From: Discostella pseudostelligera
Lineage: Eukaryota > Bacillariophyta > Thalassiosirophyceae > Thalassiosirales > Thalassiosiraceae
Assembly (NCBI GenBank): GCA_036940085.1
Contig: JALLBK010000047.1
Coordinates: forward strand, 1-52,337
Direction: 5' to 3'
DNA: 52,337 bases
Shown: piece by piece, positions 1 to 12,800 of the stretch
Position numbering within the stretch: the first letter of the stretch is position 1
Layout of the letters: every line of letters begins with the position of its first letter
Notes under the pieces: generated by a model
Told to the model about the DNA's origin: nothing
Database searches by the model: none
Seen by the model: the letters and a program-made list of their open reading frames with translations, nothing else
Program-made: the position numbers and the translations under genes

Positions 1-390
1 CCACCTGGAACCAAAGTTACACCTGGAACCAGGGGTGAACCACTGGCCTATGTCAAATACATTGTTTTGTTTGAAACAATACGTTATCTCAGATGCAAGT
101 TCACTGTTTAGTGAAAGCAATTTGTTATAACAGTAGACCTAATGAATTTTGACAAAAACGTGAACAAGAAACAAGAAACAATGATTATTGCCAGATGCCG
201 GATCTGCTTGTCAGAGGTAAATTATTACATTTACTGCCTCTTGCCTCTGGTACTAGGGAACATTTTAGGTGATTTTACCAGGGTAAAAATCAAGGGAAAA
301 AAGTAAACCCGATTTTACCCAGTTTTCTGGATTTTAGCCTGCGGGTAATTACTATTTTAATCCGGTAATTAACAACCAATGCAGTCCACA

Positions 391-840
391 CCAGCACAGC
401 ACCACCTGCATGCATGATCCTCATCATTACTATCACTATCACCCCTCAGCATCCTTGTTGCTGCTGGCTAGCAAAATAATTGCATTGTTGTATTGTTGTA
501 TTGTTGTTGGTCAATATTGTTGGCCAGCTTGTATCCCAATCTCAGCAGCCCCCAGCAGCCCCGCAGTCATCAATACCAGTTTGGTTAGTAGCACTGTTTG
601 TAGTATGTATCCCCCTGTCAGAATTCTGAATTGTCCAGCATTCTTGGTTACTATCTTCATTGTTGTAAGTAGACCTAGTAATAGTAATAGTAGTAGTAAC
701 TGCAGCCTTGTCCTCCAAATACTAAACTAAAAGAGGACGACTTCATCCTATGGATAGGATGAAGGCAAGAAGCATTTCTAACCAGCACTCCTCACTCCTT
801 GGCATTGAGTTTTCTTGAGTCATCAGCATTGATCATCATG
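391..840 (+). repeat. Direct duplicated block, copy A
   Basis: This block is collinear with 1462-2069. Shared landmarks in the same order are AGCACCACCTGCAT near the left end, CAGTCATCAATACCAGTTTG, CATCCCCCTGTCAGAATT-like sequence, TAGTAGACCTAGTA-like sequence, CCAAATACTAAACTAAAAGA, and the right-hand segment from GCATTTCTAACCAGCACTCC through TTGAGTTTTCTTGAGTCA to GATCATCATG. Small insertions and deletions separate the copies. It contains a perfect 11-bp inverted repeat (741-751 and 754-764) that is not intact in copy B. Confidence 0.8.
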
Positions 841-1270
841 ATGATCTTGAGAGAGGTACTAGTGGTACTCCCTACCTGCCATCCAGCTCTCCCACCTCCC
901 AATCTTTTCATCCATGCATGAGGGAGAAGAAGGGTCCAATAGGGTCCAATAGGGGCAGGACCAATGATAGGGCGAGTATTAGACATTAGACTAGCTAGTA
1001 GGGTCTAATGTTGTGAACAACTCCCATGAAGGTGTTGGGTCCAAATAAGAATTAGTCCTCATGCCACAGCAGACAGCAGCATGTCAGGAGCAGACAGCAG
1101 CATGCAAGAACAACAACCACAATCTCCCCACCCATAGAATCATGAAGAAGGAAGAAGGTGAAGTGAAAAGTGAAGTGAGGAAGGGCTCAAATGTGAATTC
1201 TCAGCATGCTTACTACTACATCTAACACCATCGCTGATCAATCATCTGCTGATGATGCTGCAGGGGTTGT

Positions 1271-1290
1271 GGTGGTGGTGGTGGTGGTGG
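1271..1290 (+). repeat. GGT triplet microsatellite
   Basis: About seven consecutive GGT/GTG triplets, followed shortly by the 15-bp inverted repeat at 1307-1360. Confidence 0.9.
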
Positions 1291-1306
1291 TTGTCATGGT
1301 GTCAGC

Positions 1307-1360
1307 ATGCTAACCAAGAAGGAAGCTGACCAATTTCTCAGCATTCTTCTTGGTTAGCAT
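1307..1360. repeat. 15-bp perfect inverted repeat
   Basis: The left arm ATGCTAACCAAGAAG (1307-1321) is the exact reverse complement of the right arm at 1346-1360, with a 24-nt spacer. It could form a hairpin. The arms are a version of the word family (CAGCATTCTTGGT and its complement) that recurs across 0.6-6.2 kb. Confidence 0.85.
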
Positions 1361-1461
1361 CATTACTTCTTAGTCAGTAGTCAGCCACATGATTATTGGT
1401 TGGCGAGCAAGGAGCATCATTTTTCTTGTTATTCTTGGTCAGCTGTGGTCAGCATCATCAT

Positions 1462-2069
1462 GGTCAGCACCACCTGCATATGCATCATCCTTATCACTAT
1501 CACTATCACCCCCAGCAAGCAGTATCCAGCATCCGGCATCCTCATTGCTGCTGGCCAGCAGCAACATCATGGTTGCATTGTTGTATGGTGGTTGTTGTTG
1601 TTGTCTTGCTGTTGGCCAAATGGTATGGTTGGCCAGCATGTACCACCCCCCTCGTCCCAAGAATCCCACCAGCACCTAGCAGCCCCACAGTCATCAATAC
1701 CAGTTTGGTGGTTAGCACTGTTAGCATGCATCCCCCTGTCAGAATTGGTCAGCATTCTTCTTTGGTTACCATCCTCATTGTTGCTAGTAGACCTAGTAGT
1801 AGTGATAGTAACTGCAGCCTGCAGCCTTGTCCAAATACTAAACTAAAAGACTTCCTATGGATAGAAACCTCTCCATCCTCCTCCATCGTCTCTAGCTCTA
1901 GCACCGCCCCATACTGTACTCTACCTACTAGAGAGGAGAGCAGATGAGACATGATGAGTATTACCATTCTACCTAGTATACTTTCACTGCAGGCAAGCAT
2001 TTCTAACCAGCACTCCTCACTCCTTGGCATTGAGTTTTCTTGAGTCAGCAGCAGCATTGATCATCATGA
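1462..2069 (+). repeat. Direct duplicated block, copy B
   Basis: Second copy of the block at 391-840, in the same orientation about 1.07 kb downstream. It is longer by an extra segment of about 130 bp (roughly 1866-1990) lying between the CCTATGGATAG landmark and the shared GCATTTCTAACCAGCACTCC landmark. The copies are clearly homologous but diverged by many small changes, so the duplication is not recent. Several frames are open across it (for example about 180 codons from 1396), but their translations are low complexity and coexist with open frames on the other strand, so I do not call a gene. Confidence 0.8.
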
Positions 2070-2434
2070 ATCATGTCCCTCCGCATCATTGTTGGCTAAT
2101 ATTATTGGATGGGGGATGCTGGGTATTATGACACCATTGTTAGAGTAGTCTTTTGCCGCTTGGCTATATGTATTTTTCCAAGGTTCTTGATGCAGTCGCT
2201 CTTGTGAAACTGCACTCTCGAGTCCAAAGATTACTCCCCCGCGGCGGTACGCTAGCTAGGCTACGCAGTGAGGTAATTCCCCCATGTGTATGCTGCTCAG
2301 CTCACTTGGGTTGATGTCAGCGGGCTGCTGATGAAGTGGAGGAGCACCACCAGACAAGCATCCTCACGAGCTGCTGGGCTGGATGCTTGATGAGTAAAGG
2401 AAGCTGAATGATGCTGCTGAGGGTGAGGAGCAGT

Positions 2435-2435
<1 letters not shown>

Positions 2436-2465
<30 letters not shown>
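2436..2465 (+). repeat. AGC triplet microsatellite
   Basis: Ten uninterrupted AGC triplets in non-coding sequence. Confidence 0.95.
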
Positions 2466-2467
<2 letters not shown>

Positions 2468-2552
2468 GGGATAATGAGTTTGAGGCTAAGGAGGTTGAGC
2501 AGCAGCAGCAGGTGAGGAGCATGAGAAGTACTACTAAGCTGGCTCTGAGTAG

Positions 2553-2588
2553 TACCATGACTACCATGACTACCATGACTACCATGAC
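2553..2588 (+). repeat. 9-bp minisatellite, four copies
   Basis: Four tandem copies of TACCATGAC, breaking down on the right into TACCACTACC. Confidence 0.95.
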
Positions 2589-3264
2589 TACCACTACCAT
2601 CATCATCCGGCATCTGCTCAATAATATTATCCTACTGCCCCTTGTTTTCCCTGTTCTGCTGCTCACCATTCTCAGCATTCAAAAAAGACATTCATAGATG
2701 GAAACATTTTTTTCTGTACAAGTATAGGATCCAGTAGTACATTGTTGTTTCTGAAAATGCTTCAACAAGAACCAAGTACAAATCTAATGTTGTCTCAAAA
2801 TACATACATATGATAGATATCGTATTTGGTGTTGTGAGGTTCTCAATACTGATCCTAATGCTGCTCATCCTGACATTCCTCACTGATGCTGCACCTCTTC
2901 CTCCTCACTGTGATAGGTAGTACTGCTACCAGTAGTAGCTAGTATCATGGCAAATGACAAAGTAAGATGAGTACACATAGTAGTGCGATGCCGCTGTTGA
3001 TGATGAGGAGCATCATACTAAGTGCTGAGTACTATGCTATGAGGAGGAGGCTACTGAGCAGGAGTAGTAGTAGTCACAGTAGATGACAATTCTGAGGAGG
3101 ATTGTTACTACAGGATGAGGAGGAGCAGTAGGAGTACTAGTAAGACTCGCACCAGGAGCATGATGAGCAGTGGCACTATGATGCTGAGGTACAATCATGA
3201 CAAACGACTGACAATTGACAATATAAAACAAAGCTGAGAAGGAGTAGTAGTATCAATCATGTGG

Positions 3265-3267
<3 letters not shown>

Positions 3268-3296
<29 letters not shown>
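3268..3296 (+). repeat. TGC triplet microsatellite
   Basis: About nine uninterrupted TGC triplets, the complementary composition to the AGC tract at 2436-2465. Confidence 0.95.
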
Positions 3297-3639
3297 ATGT
3301 TGATGAGTGGATGATGATGATGTTAGCAGCAGCAGTTGGGACAATCATGAGAAGTATTTCTGAGGACTGGATGATCCTGAGGATCCTCATTCATTGAGGA
3401 GCACCAGTAGGAGCTGTGTCCAACGTCTGACATCAGTCTGCTGACAGCAAATTTTTACAGTCATCATGGTACTATGGTCATGTACTTTAGATACACCATA
3501 TGTCTGACTGCTGCCTTCTTAATCCAGCATCCCACCACCAGGCTTATGCTTGAGGTAACTTTGTAGCTTGTAACCGACAATCATGTTAGTGCATGGATGA
3601 GGGCTAATACTATCATGCTGGGCTAACATGATTATCTCA

Positions 3640-4700
3640 GTGGAGGAATTCTTAGGTGGTCAACATCAAATCTCAGATTATCAGGTAATTGGGTAGTTGA
3701 CACCCATTCTCAGTGTAATTGGGTGGTCCTCAGTCAGTGTATATCATGGGGTGGTTGACAGTGTACCAATTTTCAGTGCAGGTGCTGGGTAAATGTCACC
3801 CATCAGTGTAATTGTGTGGTGTCCACACCCATTCTCCTCAGTGGAATTGGGTGGTCGTTGGCATGCATTCTCAGTGGAATTGTTGGGTAAGCATCAATGC
3901 TGCCAGCTGCCAGGAGCACCAGCAGGCTGCCAGCTGTACCACCATGTACCATGCACCACCACTGACCACTGGTGAGCATTCTTAGTCTTACTTGATTGGT
4001 CAATACTGGTCATGTACTGTTACTGGTTAGTAGTAGCATCTATGCAGCCATAGCTGCATTCTTCATTATCTCCTTAGTTGGCACCACTGACAGGGGGGAC
4101 AGGATGTTGACCAGACAGGAGTGCTGCTGCATCACTCCTCATACTTACAAATTTTGACCAACTTGGTACCCATTTTCAGTTTTCAGTGCCCATGAACCTC
4201 AGTGTAATTGGGTAGTGGGCATCTGGCATCCATTCTCTATGGAATTCAGTAGTGGAAACCCACCATTCTTACCAGTTCTTGATGGTCAACAATACCCATG
4301 ATTCCCATTGAAATATGGTGGTCAGCACCAGCACATTCTCAGTTGAATGGGGTGGTTGGCACTGCACTCTCAGTGGAATTTGGTGAACAACACTCATTAT
4401 CAGTGTAGACGAATTGTTATTGGGTGGTCAACACCCATGATTCTCAGTGCAAGCTGCAATTGGGCAGTTGGCACCCATTGCAGCTTGCAGCACACTTGGA
4501 TTATCAACACCTATTCTCAGTCTGTATTGCCCATTTCAGTGTGGTTGGATGGTCCTCAACACTCATTCTCAATGGAACTCCTTGTGGTCAACACCCATTC
4601 TCAGTGGAATTGTGTACTAGTACTAGTCTCAACACCCATTCCCAGTGTTCAGCAGTATGATACTAATTGGGTGTCTGCTGGTGGTCACCCATTGTCAGCA
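3640..4700 (+). repeat. Degenerate minisatellite, unit about 30-60 bp
   Basis: Variants of CACCCATTCTCAGTGGAATT followed by GGGTGGTC(A/G) recur through about 1 kb with variable spacers. Clear instances lie near 3705, 3830, 3865, 4200, 4335, 4365, 4430, 4555, 4590 and 4630. All are in the same orientation. No protein frame persists through them. Confidence 0.75.
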
Positions 4701-5099
4701 GAGGTCAGCAGGCGGGCCCGAGAAGCCCAAACCAAAATTCTTGTGTTTGTTCCTTGTCCTCACATTCACAGCACTACCATGCTGATGTCACTCACCACTC
4801 ACCAACAAGAATAATGTGCTCTTGGGCTCTTGGGGCTGGGGGCTGGGCTGGGGATGATGGTGCTGTGCTCTGTGCTGGGATAACAAATAAGCTCCTGAGA
4901 ACTGAGAACAACAACCACAATGATGAGGATGCTGCTGGGGTTGATAGGCTTGATGCAAGGAGTGTAATGGTGAACAAAATGCTGCTGGCTGCTGGCTGCT
5001 GGCTGCTGCTACTGTCAAACAAGAAGAAGGATCATGCTAACCACAAATTATGAAGCCAGATGAAGGGTGGGGCGGGTACTACAAAAATATGTCAATTGC

Positions 5100-6210
5100 C
5101 CATTGTCTCTCCCAATGCTGCCATTCTTGGTGACAGCATTGCATGATGCATGCTGACCACCAATGCTGAGCGGTGCTGATGATCATGATATTGACATCAT
5201 GAATGCAGCATGAAAGCATCACAATGATGCTTCACTTACTAATACCAAGAAACCCAACAAGAATGATGGGTAACAATGCTGAGGAGTTGTTAGCAAGCAG
5301 TGCTCCTGCTGGCAAACAAAGACAACCAAGCTGACATGACATTGACAATGGAAGGATGATCATGCAAGCTGGCAAATGCTAACCAAGAATCATCACTCAT
5401 GCTGATGACCAAAACTGACCAAGAATGAGAAAACTGTGCAGCATTCTCTTGGACAATGCTCAAGGAATTTGTAATGACAAGAAGGACAAGGAACAAGGAA
5501 GCCTGCTGACAAATACTCCTCACTGCCGCAGGCCTAACTTGAATTTGACCAAGAATCAAGAATGCTTACCTCATGGTGAAGTGACATAGTGATGCATCCA
5601 CGCTGATTGACCAGTGCGGCCCAACAAACAAGCTGAGTTAGTAGTGTGCAACAAGATGCTTGCCAATGCAGGTGATTCCCACGTAGCAATTATGCTGAGA
5701 TGCTGACCAAGAATGTTGACAAATGCTCATCAATGCTGCTGGTTTACTACTGGTACTATGTTAGCAACAGGATTCCTCATGCCGACTGAGCATGATTTAT
5801 GTTCTTGTAACTAATGTCAAATGCGGACCACCAACAAGAACAATGATGATGCATACCAATAATGCTGACCACCACCGCCAACAATGCAGACCAACAATGC
5901 TGGCATTCGTTACAGCTAGGATCTCAGTTTCTTGTTTTTGTATCTTTCCTGATTGTCAGCAGCATGATATGCATGAGATCATCTTGTTCTTGCATTGTCT
6001 CTTGTCTCACTGCACCATCAAGATGTTAGAAAGCATTCTTCTTGCCCCAGCCTGTGCTGCTTCTTGTTCTTTTGCATACTTGGTATGCTGGCAGCCATCC
6101 TCACCAGCTCAGCTTGTTGAATCAGCATGGTGATCTTGCATCATTTCTCAGGTTCTATTGCTTCTTTGCATCACCCATCACTCCACAGCAACCACCCCCA
6201 GCATCATTCT
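5100..6210. repeat. Interspersed degenerate word repeats
   Basis: Forms such as CTGACCAAGAATGCTGACC occur many times (near 5375, 5413, 5540, 5703, 5860). Reverse-oriented forms (CATTCTTGG, CAGCATTCTT) occur near 5118, 6027 and 6200. Related words lie at 640, 1340 and 1745. There is no fixed period and no open protein-like frame. Confidence 0.6.
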
Positions 6211-6830
6211 TACCCAGCTTCTTCTTCTTGCATTTGCATCACAGCACCTCATTGTTGCCTCTCACCACCACATCTCCTCCTCAGCTTGGTGTTGTTGCAC
6301 CGCTTGTCCTCATCATTGTCTACACATTGCATGTACAACAACTGATCTGGATATATCACTGTTTATCAGTGTGGTGCTCATCCACTTTCATAGCAGCACT
6401 CACTACTCGGCAGGAGTATTGTGGTGGTACAGTACACCTGCTACTACTACCTAGTTGTTGTATGGTATGGTAGTACCAACCTGCAGTATCTATCATCACT
6501 CCTCAACTTGTCACTTCCCACCCTTGCCATCTGCTTATCAAATTATTCCGTGGCACAGCTCATCACTCCTCCTTATATCGCATTGCACTTCTTGCTCCCT
6601 CATACCAAGTTTGACAATAATATCTTCAGAATCACTCAAAACGTTTGCTTTCCTGCTGACCAAAGCAACATCCATCATCAAAATGTCACATAAGGACAAC
6701 ATCATCATCACCTCCCTCTTTGAGAGTTTTTTTTGTTCGTAGATACATAAGGCCTTGGACTAAATTGTTATGATGAATTCTATAAGAAATTATGAAATGA
6801 ATGAATAACGGTCATCCCTACTCAGTTTCC

Positions 6831-9800
6831 TCATGCTGAGAGAGTGTGATCTCCAGAGGCCGAAATTTCAATAGGCGCTTGTCCCTCCTCTCCAAAGTCA
6901 ACAAGCGTGAGGATGTTTCGATTGAGTTGATCCCCCACGCCAAGTTGGGCTTTATCGTTCAAGCCAGTGGCATATGTATCCCCATTTTCGCTGACAAAGA
7001 ATACTGACTCTGAACTTGGACCAACGTATACATTGCGTATAGGAGAAGCATCCGGAAGCGGTTCCAATACCGTTCTCGCCCTGTCATCGTTGCTACCATC
7101 CCCGAGCTGGCCGAAATTGTTTCTTCCGCATGCACCGACCGATCCGTCATTGAATGAGATGTAGGATGATGAGCGAATCGCATCAAAGGAAGAAACTATT
7201 GTCACATTGACGTCCGGGATGAGATACGGGGTTGTGACATTTTGTCCCATGGTTTCGCTCACACAAAGTTGGCCGTACAGGTTGCTACCGCTGACATATA
7301 AGCCATCAGACGCCTTGAATAAGGAGTAATCAAAACCCGCCGACAATCTCTGTACAACGCCTGGAATGCCATCTAATAAGGTAGGTTCCGCAGTTTCACT
7401 GACTGTACCAAGGCCGAGTTGACCTGCCTCGTTTGATCCGCAGCCATAGACAGATCCATCCTTGAGGAGTAGCAATGTATGTGCACTACCAATTGCCGCA
7501 GTTTCTACTTCGCCACTCAATGGGATTCGTTCAGGAACCAAGCGGTCCTCGAAGTTTCCTAGACAGAGTTGGCCTTTGTTATTGCTACCTGTCGCCCACG
7601 CCTGGCCATTTTCATCTATAAGTAGAGAGTGGATTAATTCAGGGGAAGATAATTGTGAAACTCCAGCAAACGCCTTCGAAAATCTGGGCGAATCAACGAT
7701 GAGATCCTCTTCAACATTGTAAACGCTTGTAATAGGTCGCAATGGATTCTCTCCGGTCATAACCTCGTCTCCTCTTAGCCCCAGGTGACCGTGATAATTA
7801 TCTACCGACTCAATAAATCCTCCCGAGCTTGCAGTTCCGTTTGGAGATACAATAATGGAGTACTTTGATCCTGCTGTGACATCGGCAGCGATGAAGCCGC
7901 TGATTAACGGGCTAAGGATCACATCTGGCGGAGTCATTCCTAAAGATCCAGACGCTCCCCAGTAGTACACGGAACTTCCAACAGCTGTTGGCAAATCCGA
8001 TGAAAACGTCGTAGGGCTGACGCTAGTTGGTGCCAGCGACAATGGATATGTTGGAATGGCAGTGACTTGTTCTGATGATCCAAGCGTTGGCAAAACGGTC
8101 GGGAGTGGCATAGCTCCGACGATCGGAGACAAGGATGGAACCGTGTTCGGTGGATATGTGCCACTGCTCAATCCGAGCGCTACTGTGTGATCGCCCGAGG
8201 CCGAAAGAACATCAACAATCACCCGCTCTTCAAACAGTACTTGAGTAGGAAGATTTCTATTATTGGTGTCTCCTGTGCCTGCAAAAAGTATCCAGGGTGA
8301 GTGCAGGACTTGATCATTTATTCAATTCGGAGCAATTACAACTTACCAAGCTGCCCACGATCGTTCAGCCCCGCCCCCCAAACGTATTCGTCTGCTGTAA
8401 CGAAAAAGACCGACTCTGCACTAGGCCCAACCCCAAGTAGACGCGCAACGCCATCGAGCACAACCAACGCCAAAACCTGGTTTGTATTCGTTCCATCACC
8501 GATTTGACCGAACTCATTGTTTCCACATCCGTTCACAGAGCCATCAGAATACAGGATGTATGATGATGATTTAATTGCCTCGAAACTCACGGAACTTTCA
8601 ATACCGGGAATGTCAAGGGATTCAGGTGTAAGGAGATTTTCGCCATTGGTTTCCTTACACAGCTGACCGAATTCATTACTTCCTGTAAAGTAAATGCTTG
8701 TGTCAGACATGAACAGCGAATGACTATGCCCAGCGGATACGCTAGATATAGATGCAAGTCCATCGATCATTGATGGGACCGATGTTTTTGACATCGTCCC
8801 AAGACCGAGTTGACCAACGACGTTCGAACCGCAGCCGTAAACATTGCCAGATTCGTCAAGAAGCAAAGTATGTTCCCCTCCGATAGCAACATCGACTATT
8901 TTCCCGTTGAAAGGAATCTTTTCAGGAATAAAGGCCTTGTCGACATCACCTAGACACAATTGGCCACTTCCGTTACTGCCCATCGCCCACGCCTGACCCT
9001 GTGAATCCAGTAAAATCGTGTGGACTACACCCGAGGCGGGACTATTTTCGACGCCTGCAAATGCTCTGGTAAATGGCGGAGCGTCGACGATTGCCGATCC
9101 GCTGCTGTCGTAAACGAGGTCAATAGGCAGCATTTCGTTAACTCCTTGAACGATTGTCGCCTCATCTCTTCCCAAATGACCAGAGTAGGTGTCTAAAGAA
9201 TCGATGTACCCCGCCGACAGGGCAGTGCCATCATTCAATACAATCACAGTATAATCGGAACCTCCGGAAGTATCAATTGCCTGATCACCGCTTTCAAGAG
9301 GTATCAAGACGTCAGTTGAAAGATCCTTTCCGATAGAATCAGGGGCACCCCAAAAGTAGAACGTCATTGCAGGGACAATGGCCGATGGGGCCTCGGTTGG
9401 ATATAGTGTCCCGATGACGGTACCCAATGCAAATGAGTGTTCCTCTGATATACAGAGTTGATCGATCGTCACCAAGTCTTCGAACTGTACCCGCGTAGGA
9501 ATGTTTTTATTGATCGTATCACCGATACCTAACTGGCCTCGGTCATTTAGACCAGTGCCCCAGACCAGTTCATCAGTGGTCACAAATAGTACAGATTGAG
9601 CGCTCGGTCCAACACCAAGCAAACGTACCACGCGGTCAGGTATGTCTACAGCAACCAAGAATTCGTCATCGTTTGTGCCATCACCGAGTTGGCCAAAGTC
9701 GTTGCGCCCACATGCATTGACACTTCCATCTTCATACAAAATGTAGCTCGATTGTTTGATGGCTTCGAACGAGATAGCTACCCTTTCATTAACATCGAAC

Positions 9801-12800
9801 GCTGTTATCGTCAGAACATTCTGGCCATTTGTGTCAGTGCATAGTTGGCCAAATTCGTTACTCCCGGTTAGATAAAGTCCATCCGAGGCCATGAACAACG
9901 AATGGCTATGCCCAGCGGATACACTCGAAACGGGCGAAGTCAAACCATCTAAAATCGTTGGACTAACCACTTCGTTTTGCTCGAGTCCCAGTTGACCCAC
10001 TGCATTCGATCCACAGCCATACACCGATCCGTCATCGAGTAAAAGCAAAGTATGCTCTCCACCAACAGCCACATCAATAACTTTGCCAACAGTGGGAATC
10101 TTTTCAGGGATCATTCTATCAACATTATCCCCGAGACATAATTGTCCCAACTCGTTGTTACCCATTGCCCACGCATTGCCAAACTTGTCCAATAATATAG
10201 AATGTATCTCTCCAGTATCAGGAATATTCTCAACACCAGCAAACACCTTGTCGAATGGGGGAGCATCGATCAATGTAGTCAAACCTGCAGGTGTGAAAAC
10301 AGTCGGAGCTAGGGTGACCTCTGAGTAGACAGTCGGAGTGCTTCCAACGGAAGGAAAACTAGTTGATCCCGTAGGTATGGAGCTGCTTTGAGGGACGGGA
10401 GAGGAAACACTCGGAGAATTGGTAGGAAAACTAGATGATCCGGTGGGTATAGAGCTGCTCTGAGGGATGGAAATGGAAGACGGAAATGCTGTCACAGTAC
10501 TAGTCGGAACGGTAGACATGTATGTGGGGGATGCGGAAGGTACAAGAATAGTCTGGAGTTTGCGCCCTGCGCTGGGCGTGTCATAGACTTGAGTGATTTG
10601 ATGGAATTCGTTCACACCCTGAACAACCAAATCGGGATCTAACCCCAAGTGTCCTTGATAATCGTCGATATTCTGAACATATCCTGCAGCCATTGCGCTG
10701 CCATCAGCGAGGATTACGATCGTGTACTTTGTGCCAACCCCTGAAAAGGTAGCTCCACTACCAACATACAAAGGTACAGTCACATCGGGAGTGTCCGCAG
10801 GTTTTCCCACTGCCTCCGGTGCCCCCCAAAAGAAATAATCGAGTCCAGTCTGCGTTGGACTAGTTGAAATGCCACTGATCGTTGGTAGGAAGGTTGGCAC
10901 GGCAACGGTCGTCGGTGTGAAGGTTGGCGTGGCAACTGTCGTTGGTGTGAAGGTTGGCGTGGCAACTGTCGTTGGTGTAAAGGTTGGTGTGATGGTTGGA
11001 ACGGAGGTAGGAATGTAGGTTGATACCTCGCTCGTGGGTAAGAAGGTTGGAATTTGGGTGACGTTTACTCCACCTTGCTTCAACATCAGTGAATGATCTT
11101 CTGAGGATGTTAGGACATACACAAAGATCTTGTCTTGCAGCTGTACCTGAGTTGGAATATTGCGATTCTTTTCATCTCCTACACCAAGCTGGCCATACTT
11201 ATTATTTCCTGTGCTCCAAGCTGTTTCGAATTCACTCACGAAGAATGCCGAGGACGAACTTGGTCCTACACCAAGTAGCCGAACAGCCTTATTGTCCTCT
11301 GGCATAGCCACCGTTACCAATATCGCATCTTCATATGTACCATCGCCAAGTTGGCCAACGTCATTTCTACCACATGAATTAACGCTTCCGTCGACGTATA
11401 GCAGATAACTTGAATACTGCGTTGCTTCAAAAGCTTTTGCTAGTTTTGCTTCAACATCAAGTGCACTTGGAGTGTATACATTGTTACCGTTGGTATCAAC
11501 ACATAATTGTCCGTACCTATTGGAGCCCATGACGTAGTTTCCATCCTTAGTCATGATCAATGAATGATCTCTGCCTGCGGAGACGGATATCGCGGACACT
11601 TGGAGATCAAGCTCCAGAGGTATGGACGTGGAAGATACGGATTCTTGCAGTCCTAGCTGACCGACTTCATTAGAACCACAACCATAGACAATTCCGTTCT
11701 CATCTAATAATAGAGTATGCTGACCACCAACCGCCACATCGACGATATTTTTGATAGGGATACGTTGTGGTATCATTTTATCAAGTTTGTCACCCAAACA
11801 TAATTCGCCCATCTTATTGCTCCCCGTGGCCCACGCGTTGCCATTTACATCCAACAATATACTATGAATGTCACCTTTGCCTCCGTTGTTTTCTACACCA
11901 GCAAAGACCTTCATGAACGGTGGTGGAAACGTCACGCCTCCTCGGTCGGGATCAAATACCCGTTCAATTTCAATCCATGTGTTCTGCCCTTCCGTGAGAT
12001 CTTGGGGACGTATTCCGAGATGACCATGATATTCACCACTGGTTGGATCGCTTATGAATCCTGTGGAGTATGCCTCTCCATCTGGATTGACGAGCAACGA
12101 ATACCTGGTTCCTGCGCTGGCGTCAATACCATCAATATTAACATCTAATGGGACCAATATATTCCCATCTGTTTCGGGTTGCGATATGGAGAGCGGTGAC
12201 CCCCAAACCAACAATTCCAATGGTTGACTAACTGTGCCTACCATTGTCGGTTCATATGTTTGAGTATATGTTGGAAGCATGGTAGGTATCTCCAGGGCGG
12301 TAGGCATAAACGTTGGAATGGATGTATTAATCGTCGGAATAGCTGTAATTGGACTAGACGAAGTAACATTGCTTTGCACGGTATCATCTGGGGTTGGAAA
12401 ATAAGTTGCCATGGTTGGAAAGTATGTTGTGTCATTCATGGTTGGATAGTATGTGGTTACAGGCCTGGTGGGCGAATAGGTTGGAAATTTGCCCGACGTG
12501 GGGGCGTATGTTGGTAAAGTAGGGATTGGAATCAAATCATTTTGGCTTGGTTTGTGCGTTGGAACGCAAGGATAGTAGTCATAATAATCGCCCTCGTACA
12601 CTGGTCTCTCGGACTTCGCGGCTTTTGCCTTGGCCGACTTTGAATATGAGTACCAAGTCTTAGTTTTGGCTGCCTTGTTCGATTTGGCAACCCAACCATA
12701 ATCCCATTGCAATGCTCTGCGCCGCTCAATATCATCATTCAAGAGATGCACACCAGCATCGCCTCCCCATCCTTTGTAGTCGCATCTCACTTGTTTTGAA

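Larger units (their letters stand above)
1..6830. other. Gene-free, repeat-rich region
   Basis: No reading frame here looks like a protein. The short open frames are low-complexity translations of simple repeats (runs of Ser, Leu, His, Cys, Val) and overlap in several frames. The sequence holds triplet microsatellites, a 9-bp minisatellite, a duplicated block of about 0.5 kb, a degenerate tandem array around 3.6-4.7 kb, and recurrent words resembling GTCAGCATTCTTGGT in both orientations. Strand composition shifts from purine-rich (about 4.7-5.6 kb) to pyrimidine-rich (about 5.9-6.6 kb). I see no transposase, reverse transcriptase or integrase frame. The individual repeats are listed separately. 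Confidence 0.75.

Noticed and set aside
1389..2057. Overlapping open frames up to about 180 codons on both strands
   Set aside because: They lie in a duplicated low-complexity block, are open in several frames at once, and their translations are runs of Ser, His, Val and Leu without domain character or splice signals.
3793..5053. Open frames of 60-155 codons in the minisatellite region
   Set aside because: They are translations of the repeated unit (TQWN, HPFSV-type words) and do not keep a single frame across it.
5792..6742. Overlapping plus-strand frames of 70-143 codons
   Set aside because: Pyrimidine-rich sequence removes stop codons. The peptides are Ser/Leu/His/Pro-rich and unrecognisable.
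1..6830. Centromere or telomere
   Set aside because: No telomeric repeat is visible, and the region is not strikingly AT-rich as expected for known diatom centromeres.
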